Below, piece after piece: positions 52,502-59,111 of a stretch of DNA of 64,000 bases. The stretch is from the NCBI RefSeq assembly GCF_014207985.1, contig NZ_JACHMI010000001.1, forward strand, positions 8,043,001 through 8,107,000. Direction: 5' to 3'. The notes below the pieces were generated by a model. The model had not been told where the DNA came from. It was given only the letters and a program-made list of their open reading frames with translations, and made no database searches. A program made the translations under genes and the position numbers. Numbering within the stretch: position 1 is the stretch's first letter; every line of letters begins with the position of its first letter. Origin of the DNA: Nonomuraea rubra (GTDB lineage: Bacteria; Actinomycetota; Actinomycetes; Streptosporangiales; Streptosporangiaceae).

Positions 52502-53626
52502 CTACCGGCCGTCCGCGCGGAACTCGACCTCGTCCAGCCGCCAGTCCCGCGCCCGCCCCGCGAGGGTGAGCCCGAGCCCCGGCCGGTCCGGCACGGCCAT
52601 CCGCCCGCCCGCGATCTCCAGCCGCTCCTCGAACAGCGGCGAGAGCCACTCGATGTGCTCCACCCAGGAGTCACGCGGGTAGGCCGCGGCCAGGTGCACG
52701 TGGATCTCCATCACGAAGTGCGGGGCGACCTGGAGGTGCGCGTGGTCGGCCAGCGCCGCGACCTTGAGGTAGGGGGTGATGCCGCCGACGCGGGGCACGT
52801 CGGGCTGCAGGAAGTCCACGGCCCGCAGGTCGATCAGGCGGACGAGGTCGGGCACGCCGGTGAGCATCTCACCGGTCGCGATGGGGGTGTCAAGGGCGGC
52901 GGCGAGCTGGGCGTGCCCCTCGGCGTCGTAGGCGTCCAGCGGCTCCTCGATCCACACCAGCCCCAGGTCCTCGACCGCCCGGCCGAACCGCAGCGCGCCG
53001 GCCCGGTCCCACTGCTGGTTGGCGTCCACCATCAACGGCACCCCGTCCCCGAGATGCTCGCGCACCGCTGTCAGCCGCCGCAGGTCCTCGCCCATCGAGG
53101 GCTGGCCGACCTTGATCTTGATGCCGCCGATGCCGCCGGCCAGCGACCGGGTGGCCTTCTCCTTCACCTCCTCGATCGGGGCCTGGAGGTAGCCGCCGGA
53201 GGTGTTGTAGACCCGCACCGAGTCGCGGTAGGCGCCGAGCAGCTTGGCCAGCGGCAGCCCGGCCCGCTTCGCCTTCAGGTCCCACAGCGCCACGTCGATC
53301 GCGGCCAGCGCCTGCGTGGCCACCCCCGACCGGCCCACGGACGCGCCCGCCCACGACAACCGGTCGTAGATCCTGCCGATGCCGGACGGGTCCTCGCCCA
53401 GCAGCAGCTCGCCGACCTCCCTGGCGTGCGCGAACTGCGCCGGCGTGCCCGCCCTGGTCGTGTAGGAGAACCCCAGCCCCTCCAGGCCGTCCGCCGTGGC
53501 GATCTCGCAGGTCAGGACGTCGAGCTGGGCCAGGGGGCGCTGCCGCCCGGTGGCCACCTTGGCGTCGCTGACCGGCCTCGCCAGGGGCACGGCGTAGCGG
53601 CCGAACCGTACGGAGGCGATGCCCAC
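52502..53626 (-). CDS. Galactarate/talarate dehydratase-like enolase-superfamily enzyme (copy A)
   Basis: This 374-residue mandelate-racemase-subgroup enzyme has the KxK base in GIKIKVGQPSM, Asp in VDANQQWDRAG, Glu in WIEEPLDAYD, Glu in ATGEMLTGV, and the His-containing VAPHFVMEIHVHLAAAYPR segment, all as in L-talarate/galactarate dehydratases. It would remove water from an acid sugar to a 2-keto-3-deoxy acid. GTG 53626 lies 3 bp after the stop of copy B. It is very similar to copy B in the middle and more different at both ends. Confidence 0.87.
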   Translation of the reverse strand: MGIASVRFGRYAVPLARPVSDAKVATGRQRPLAQLDVLTCEIATADGLEGLGFSYTTRAGTPAQFAHAREVGELLLGEDPSGIGRIYDRLSWAGASVGRSGVATQALAAIDVALWDLKAKRAGLPLAKLLGAYRDSVRVYNTSGGYLQAPIEEVKEKATRSLAGGIGGIKIKVGQPSMGEDLRRLTAVREHLGDGVPLMVDANQQWDRAGALRFGRAVEDLGLVWIEEPLDAYDAEGHAQLAAALDTPIATGEMLTGVPDLVRLIDLRAVDFLQPDVPRVGGITPYLKVAALADHAHLQVAPHFVMEIHVHLAAAYPRDSWVEHIEWLSPLFEERLEIAGGRMAVPDRPGLGLTLAGRARDWRLDEVEFRADGR

Positions 53627-53629
53627 GGC

Positions 53630-54751
53630 TCAGGCCCGCCCGAACTCGACCGAGTCCACCGTCCACGTGCGGCACTGCTCGCTGAGCGTGAACCCGAGCC
53701 CGGGCCGGTCCGGCACGATCATGCGGCCGTCACGCGTCTCGAGCCGCTCGTTGAACAGCGGGTTGAGCCACTCGAAGTGCTCGACCCAGGGCTCGCGCGG
53801 GTACGCGGCGGCCAGGTGGAGGTGGATCTCCATGGCGAAGTGCGGCGCGAGCTGCAGGCCCGCGTGGTCGGCGAGGGTGGCCAGGCGCAGGAACGGGGTG
53901 ATGCCGCCGACGCGCGGGGCGTCGGGCTGGATGATGTCGGCGGCGCGCGCCTCGATGAGGCGCACGTGCTCGGCGACGCTGGACAGCATCTCGCCGGTGG
54001 CGATGGGGGTGTCGAGCGCGGCGGCGAGCTGGGCGTGCCCCTCGGCGTCGTAGGCGTCCAGCGGCTCCTCGATCCACACCAGCCCGAGATCCTCGACCGC
54101 GCGCCCGAACCGCAGCGCGCTCGGCCGGTCCCACTGCTGGTTGGCGTCCACCATCAGCGGCACCCCGTCCCCGAGGTGCTCGCGCACGGCGGCGAGCCTG
54201 CGCAGGTCCTCCTTCATGTCCGGCTGGCCGACCTTGATCTTGATGCCGCCGATGCCGTCGGCCAGCGACTGCGTCGCCCGCGCCTTGACCTCCTCGATCG
54301 GCGCGTGCAGGAAGCCGCCGGAGGTGTTGTACGTCCTGACGGAGTCGCGGTAGGCGCCGAGCAGCTTGGCCAGCGGCAGCCCGGCCCGCTTGGCCTTCAG
54401 GTCCCACAGCGCCACGTCGATCGCGGCCAGCGCCTGCGTCGCCACCCCCGACCGGCCGACCGAGGCGCCGGCCCACAGCAGCGACTCGTACACCTTGCCG
54501 ATGTCGGACGGGTCCTGCCCGAGCAGGTTCTCGCCGACCTCCTTGGCGTGCGCGTACTGGGCGGGGCCGCCTGCCCGCTTGGAGTAGCTGAAGCCGGTGC
54601 CGCCGTGGCCGTCCTCGGTCGAGATCTCGGCGAAGAGGAAGGCGATCTCGGTCATCGGCTTCTGCCGCCCGGTCAGGACCTTGGCGTCACTGATGGGGAC
54701 GTCCAGCGGGAGCGTGACGGAGGAGAGGGCGACGTGGCGGATGCGGTCCAT
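53630..54751 (-). CDS. Galactarate/talarate dehydratase-like enolase-superfamily enzyme (copy B)
   Basis: This 373-residue tandem paralog of copy A has the same catalytic set (GIKIKVGQPDM, VDANQQWDRPS, WIEEPLDAYD, TGEMLSSV, APHFAMEIHLHLAAAYPR). Long stretches are identical in both, for example GASVGRSGVATQALAAIDVA and LAKLLGAYRDSVR, with matching synonymous codons, which indicates a recent duplication or gene conversion. I chose ATG 54751 (MDRIRHVALSS) with GAGGA seven bases upstream; the frame is open to 54784. It is the first gene of the operon with copy A and gntR. Confidence 0.87.
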   Translation of the reverse strand: MDRIRHVALSSVTLPLDVPISDAKVLTGRQKPMTEIAFLFAEISTEDGHGGTGFSYSKRAGGPAQYAHAKEVGENLLGQDPSDIGKVYESLLWAGASVGRSGVATQALAAIDVALWDLKAKRAGLPLAKLLGAYRDSVRTYNTSGGFLHAPIEEVKARATQSLADGIGGIKIKVGQPDMKEDLRRLAAVREHLGDGVPLMVDANQQWDRPSALRFGRAVEDLGLVWIEEPLDAYDAEGHAQLAAALDTPIATGEMLSSVAEHVRLIEARAADIIQPDAPRVGGITPFLRLATLADHAGLQLAPHFAMEIHLHLAAAYPREPWVEHFEWLNPLFNERLETRDGRMIVPDRPGLGFTLSEQCRTWTVDSVEFGRA

Positions 54752-54786
54752 GGGGGTCCTCGGCGTGGTCGGCGGCAGATTCATCC

Positions 54787-54816
54787 GTCATCGTATGACT
54801 CTGTAAGTCGTATGAC
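54787..54816. promoter_or_regulatory. GntR/FadR-type operator pair upstream of tandem dehydratases
   Basis: TCGTATGAC occurs at 54791-54799 and 54808-54816. The first copy is part of the perfect palindrome GTCAT-CGT-ATGAC (54787-54799). The boxes match the TnGTnnnAC type of FCD-domain GntR sites. They lie 36-65 bp before the start of copy B. Confidence 0.55.
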
Positions 54817-54836
54817 AACATGTCGGCTTGCGCCGG

Positions 54837-56042
54837 TCACGCGGGGGCGACGCCGTCGTACTCCACCACCAGGTGGCGCGGCCCCCGCAGGACGGCGCTC
54901 GGCCGGTAGGGCGGCGGGTCGGCGGCCAGGCGCGGGTTGTCCAGCCTGCGGATCAGCTCGTTCAGCACGATCTGCGCCTCCGTCCTGGCCAGCGGCGCGC
55001 CGAAGCAGTAGTGCACGCCGCCGCCGAAGCCGAGGTGCTCGTTGCGCGGCCGGTCGAGGTCGAACTCGTCCGGGTGCGCCACGTGGCCGGGGTCGCGGCT
55101 GCCCGCCGCCATGGCCAGCACGACGGGCGCCCCGGCCGGGATCGTGGTGCCCCCGATCGTGATGTCGTCCAGGGCCACCCGGGAGGACACGAACTGCACG
55201 GGCGGCTCGTACCGCAGCAGCTCCTCGACGGCCGGGATGATCAGGTCGGGCTCGGCGCGCAGCCGTTCCAGCAGCTCGGGGCGGCGCAGGAAGGTGAGCA
55301 TGCCGTTGGCGATGAGGTTGATCGTGGTCTCGTGGCCGGCGATCAGCAGCAGCACCGCCGTGGACACCACCTCGTCCTGCGTCATGCCGCCCTCGGGCCC
55401 GCGGTAGGTCATGAGCCCGGACAGCATGTCGTCCCGCGGCTCCCGGCCGCGCGCCTCGGCCAGCCCGGCGAGGTAGCGCGACAGCTCCATGGACGCCGCC
55501 TCACGCGCCCGCTCGCGTTCCGCGCGGTCCTCCTCCCCCGGCCCGAGCGTCTCGACCACCTCGTCCGCCAGCGCGTGGAAGCGCGGCTCGTCCTCCTCCG
55601 GTACGCCGAGCAGCGCGCAGATCACCGCCACCGGCAGCGGGTAGGCCACCTCCTCCACGAGGTCGGCCCGGTTCCTGCCGGCCAGCGCGTCGATCAGCGA
55701 GGTGGTCAGGGCGAGCATCTTCGGGCGCAGCCGTTCGACCGTCTCCGGCGCGTGCGGCGGGCCGAAGTGCCGCATGGCCAGGCGGCGCAGCCGGTCGTGC
55801 TCCGGCGGGTCGAGGCCGATGAAGGACGGGTGGAGGTCCGGCTCGTAGGGCGCGGCGCTGTCGAGGTTGCGCCGGTCGGAGCTGATGCGCGGGTCGTGCA
55901 GCAGGGCGACGATCTCCCGGTAGGTGCTGACGAGGTACGTGCCGTCGTCCTGCAACGCCACGGGGCTCTCCCGGAGCGCGCCGAAGAACCGGTACGGGTC
56001 GGCGCGGGCGGCCGGGTCGAGGATCTGTTTCAGGATGTCCAT
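54837..56042 (-). CDS. Cytochrome P450 (second)
   Basis: This 401-residue bacterial class I P450 has the I-helix oxygen motif LLLIAGHETT, ExxR in EELLRYEPP, and heme loop LGFGGGVHYCFGAPLAR. It is similar in layout to the actinomycete CYP105/107-type biosynthetic or detoxifying P450s. ATG 56042 has GGAG upstream inside a 12-bp repeat. A ferredoxin-reductase fusion gene lies 49 bp upstream on the same strand, so it has a dedicated electron supply. The substrate is unknown. Confidence 0.95.
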   Translation of the reverse strand: MDILKQILDPAARADPYRFFGALRESPVALQDDGTYLVSTYREIVALLHDPRISSDRRNLDSAAPYEPDLHPSFIGLDPPEHDRLRRLAMRHFGPPHAPETVERLRPKMLALTTSLIDALAGRNRADLVEEVAYPLPVAVICALLGVPEEDEPRFHALADEVVETLGPGEEDRAERERAREAASMELSRYLAGLAEARGREPRDDMLSGLMTYRGPEGGMTQDEVVSTAVLLLIAGHETTINLIANGMLTFLRRPELLERLRAEPDLIIPAVEELLRYEPPVQFVSSRVALDDITIGGTTIPAGAPVVLAMAAGSRDPGHVAHPDEFDLDRPRNEHLGFGGGVHYCFGAPLARTEAQIVLNELIRRLDNPRLAADPPPYRPSAVLRGPRHLVVEYDGVAPA

Positions 56043-56050
56043 GCTGTTCT

Positions 56051-56086
56051 CCGCTCTTGTCTCCGCTCTTGTCTTCGCTCTTGTCC
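56051..56086. repeat. Three 12-bp tandem repeats in front of P450
   Basis: CCGCTCTTGTCT, CCGCTCTTGTCT and TCGCTCTTGTCC run from 56051 to 56086. They fill most of the gap between the reductase stop and the P450 start, and each copy carries a GGAG or GAAG purine run on the transcribed strand. Confidence 0.85.
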
Positions 56087-56091
56087 TGCCG

Positions 56092-57687
56092 TCAGTGCGG
56101 GTGCACCAGGGAGGCGCGGCGCTCCGCCGGGTCGTGGCCGGTCACCACGACCGTCGCCCCAGCCGCGGCCACCAGCCGCTCGGGGACCCGCGCGGGCACC
56201 GGTTCCCCGTCCACGCCGCCGCCGACGTGACGGAAGTCCGGCGGGAACGGGGCCGCGCGCTCGATCTGGCGCTGGTAGAACTCCAGCCACATGGCCTGGT
56301 CGAAGGTGACCGCGGCGGTGATCCGGCCCTGGTAGCCGTAGACGGCGACGAACCGCCCCTGCTCCGGCGAGCCCTGGGTGAAGACGACCTGGTCGGCGAA
56401 CGTGGGCACCCCGACCGACTTGATGTTCACGCCGAACTGGCTGGACCAGAAGACCGGCACCGACAGGTGCGGCCAGCGGTGCGCCTGGTCGCTCACCATG
56501 TTGTGCGCGGCGATCTCGGCCTGGGCGACGGCGTTGCCCCAGTGTTCGAGGCTCATGAACTGGTACTCGTACAGCGGGTGCGGGAAGCGGGCGATGTCAC
56601 CGGCCACGAAGACGTCGTCGGTGACCAGGCCGTTGAGGTCCACGGCCCGGCAGCCCGCGTCGCACGTCACGCCCCACACCCCGGCGGCCAGCCCGGAGTC
56701 CCGCAGCCACTCGACGTTGCGCACGGAGCCGAGCGCCACCACGGCCACGTCCGCCTCGACCGTACTGCCGTCCGACAGCCGGGCGCCGCGCAGCCGCCCG
56801 TTGCCGTCCGACTCCAGGGCCGTGACGGTCGTGCCGCAGCGCAGGTCCACGCCGTGGTCCCGCTGGAGCCGCGCGGCCACGTCGCCGATGACGCCGCCCA
56901 TGGCGTTGAAGAGCGGGGCGGGGCCGCGTTCGACGACGGTCACCGGCAGGTCCAGCTCGCGGCAGACGGAGGCGATCTCGCTGCCGGTGAACCCGGCGCC
57001 GAGGATCAGCACGCGGCGCGGGCCGGCGGCCAGCGCCTGCCGCAGCTCGGCGGCGTCCCGCGCGTCGCGCAGCGTGTACACGCCGTGCAGCGCGCCCTCG
57101 GCCGCGTCAGGCCAGGGGCGGGCGCGGGTGCCGGTGGCCAGCAGGACGCGGTCGAAGCCGATCTCCCTGCCGTCCGCGAGCAGTACGCGCTTGCCCGCCA
57201 CGTCCAGCCCGGTCGCCGGCGTGCCGAACAGCAGCTCGGCGTCAACCTCGCGCAGGCGGGGCAGCAGGGTGTGCTCGGGCGGCACCTGGCCGGTGAGCAC
57301 CTGCTTGGACAGCGGCGGCCGGTCGTACGGCTCGCGCCGCTCGTCGCCGATCATGGTCAGCGACCCGGTGAAGCCCTCCCGCCTGAGCACCTCGGCCGCC
57401 CGCGCCCCGGCCAGCGAGGCCCCCACGATCACGATCCGCCCGTCGCCGCCGGACGCCGCGCTCCGCGGCTCCTGAGCGCCGGGCGGCGGCATGGGCAGCG
57501 CCGTCCTGTCGAGGTGGATCGCCTGGACGGGGCAGGCAGCCGCCGCCCTCAGGACGTGCTCGCGGTGTTCCGCGGCGGGCTGCAGGTCGTACAGGAGCGC
57601 CTCGTCGCGCATGGTGAAGACGTCGGGCGCGAGGAACACGCACTGCCCGTACCCCTGGCAGCGCGTCAGATCGACGACGACTCGCAC
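56092..57687 (-). CDS. Ferredoxin-ferredoxin reductase fusion protein
   Basis: The protein has 531 residues. Residues 1-70 form a small ferredoxin with CQGYGQC and ACPVQAI, three cysteines as in P450-type 3Fe-4S ferredoxins. From about residue 88 comes an FAD/NAD(P)H reductase of the ArsD/BphA4 type (RIVIVGASLAGARAAEVLR, VLLATGTRARPWP, VLILGAGFTGSEIA, VFVAGDIARFPHP). NAD(P)H electrons can thus pass through FAD to the iron-sulfur centre in one chain and on to the P450 encoded just downstream. GTG 57687 has GGGGGAG upstream. Such a fusion in this order is less common than separate genes. Confidence 0.93.
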   Translation of the reverse strand: MRVVVDLTRCQGYGQCVFLAPDVFTMRDEALLYDLQPAAEHREHVLRAAAACPVQAIHLDRTALPMPPPGAQEPRSAASGGDGRIVIVGASLAGARAAEVLRREGFTGSLTMIGDERREPYDRPPLSKQVLTGQVPPEHTLLPRLREVDAELLFGTPATGLDVAGKRVLLADGREIGFDRVLLATGTRARPWPDAAEGALHGVYTLRDARDAAELRQALAAGPRRVLILGAGFTGSEIASVCRELDLPVTVVERGPAPLFNAMGGVIGDVAARLQRDHGVDLRCGTTVTALESDGNGRLRGARLSDGSTVEADVAVVALGSVRNVEWLRDSGLAAGVWGVTCDAGCRAVDLNGLVTDDVFVAGDIARFPHPLYEYQFMSLEHWGNAVAQAEIAAHNMVSDQAHRWPHLSVPVFWSSQFGVNIKSVGVPTFADQVVFTQGSPEQGRFVAVYGYQGRITAAVTFDQAMWLEFYQRQIERAAPFPPDFRHVGGGVDGEPVPARVPERLVAAAGATVVVTGHDPAERRASLVHPH

Positions 57688-57844
57688 AAGACACTCCCCC
57701 GTTGACGCGCCGGATCGCGACGGGTGCGGTGGGGAGCGCCCGCCCGTCCTCTCTGCGCCCTTCCCCTTCGCCGCGGGCCGTAGCCCGCCCGTTCCATTCC
57801 TTTCCCTGCCCTTGCCGAGGCCGGGACCGGCACGAGCGGTGGGC

Positions 57845-58759
57845 TCAGGTCTCCACGACGTCGGAGTGGGCCAGGATGCGCAGGTGCTCCAGCAGTTCCC
57901 CGGCGCTGCCGGTCAGCGGCTGGATGCAGACGTGGTCGGCGCCCGCGTCGAGGTGCGCGCGCACCCGCTGGATGATCGTCTCCGGATCGCCCCACGCCAC
58001 CAGGGCGTCGACCAGCGCGTCGCTGCCGCCCTCGGTCAGGTCCTCGTCCTTCCAGCCCAGCTCGCGCAGGTTGTTGGCGTAGTTCGGCAGCGCCAGGTAA
58101 CGCGTGGTGAACTGGCGGGCCAGGCGCCGCGCCCGGTCCGGGTCGGTCTCCAGCAGCACGGTCTGCTCCGGCGCCAGCAGCGGCTCGGGGCCGAGCACGG
58201 CCCGCGCCTGCGCGGTGTGCTCCGGCGGCACGAAGTAGGGGTGCGCCCCGCTGGCCCGCTGGGCGGCCAGCTCCAGCATCCTGGGCCGCAGCGCGGCCAG
58301 CACCCGGGGCGCCGGCTCCGGCAGCGGGCCCGCGTACTCGGTGGCGTCCATGGCGTCGAGGTAGTGGCGCATGGCCGAGACCGGCTTGCGGTAGTCGTGC
58401 CCGCGCGCCGCCACCGCGGGCGCGTGGCTGACTCCGAGGCCGAGCAGGAAGCGGCCCTCGTACGCCTCCGCGAGCGCGCTGGCGCCGTTGGCGGCGGCGA
58501 TGGGGTCGCGCGCCCAGATGCTGGCGATGCCGGTCGCCACCGTGAGGCTGCTCGTGGCGCCCAGCAGGATCGCCGCGTGGGCCAGCGACTCCTTGCCGTT
58601 CGGCGTCTCGCCCACCCACAACGCCTTGAAGCCCAGGCTCTCGATCTCCGCGGCGGCCTCCCGCTCGACCGAGGCCGGCTCCCTGCTGAGGGTGGCGTTC
58701 CAGACCCCTACGCGCCCCAGGCGCCGCTTCAGCGCCTCGATCTCGCTCGTCTCCGGCAT
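57845..58759 (-). CDS. LLM-class F420-dependent oxidoreductase (TIGR03620-like)
   Basis: The 304 residues form a luciferase-like TIM barrel (GRVGVWNATLSREPASVE, LWVGETPNGKESLAHA, TGIASIWARDPIAAANGASA, LLGLGVSHAPAV). Actinobacterial members of this group usually use coenzyme F420. The substrate is unknown. ATG 58759. It precedes the reductase-P450 pair on the same strand with 157 bp between, so it may or may not belong to that unit. Confidence 0.87.
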   Translation of the reverse strand: MPETSEIEALKRRLGRVGVWNATLSREPASVEREAAAEIESLGFKALWVGETPNGKESLAHAAILLGATSSLTVATGIASIWARDPIAAANGASALAEAYEGRFLLGLGVSHAPAVAARGHDYRKPVSAMRHYLDAMDATEYAGPLPEPAPRVLAALRPRMLELAAQRASGAHPYFVPPEHTAQARAVLGPEPLLAPEQTVLLETDPDRARRLARQFTTRYLALPNYANNLRELGWKDEDLTEGGSDALVDALVAWGDPETIIQRVRAHLDAGADHVCIQPLTGSAGELLEHLRILAHSDVVET

Positions 58760-58858
58760 CGTGCTCCACCACCTCGTCGGACCGGGCTTGCGAGATCCAC
58801 GATAGGCAGCCCATGGTCGAGGCAGGTTAATGACGTGCCGTGCTCCCGGCCATCCCGC

Positions 58859-59011
58859 TCACGGGACCCGCGCCGGGATCACGCCCGCGTCGGCCAGGAC
58901 GGCCAGGAGCAGCCCCAGGCACAGCAGCGCCACCGGCCACACCTTCTGGGTGAGCGCGACGACGATGCCGGCGAGGAGCGCCGCGATGGCCAGGATGTCG
59001 AGGGCGTGCAT
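58859..59011 (-). CDS. Small two-helix membrane protein, 50 residues
   Basis: The frame from ATG 59011 encodes 50 residues with two hydrophobic helices (ILAIAALLAGIVVAL and VALLCLGLLLAVLADAG) joined by a short TQKVWP turn. AGGA lies 8 bases upstream. Codon third positions are almost all G or C, as in real genes here. It lies alone between the Fe-S dehydrogenase and the LLM gene on the same strand. The function is unknown. Confidence 0.75.
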   Translation of the reverse strand: MHALDILAIAALLAGIVVALTQKVWPVALLCLGLLLAVLADAGVIPARVP

Positions 59012-59111
59012 GGTGACGTTCCTGCCCCGCCAGGACCGGTCTCAGGCCCCGGCCGGTGCGCCCGCGGTCACGACGCACCGGCCACGGCCCCACGCGCGGC
59101 GCCGGTGCCGG

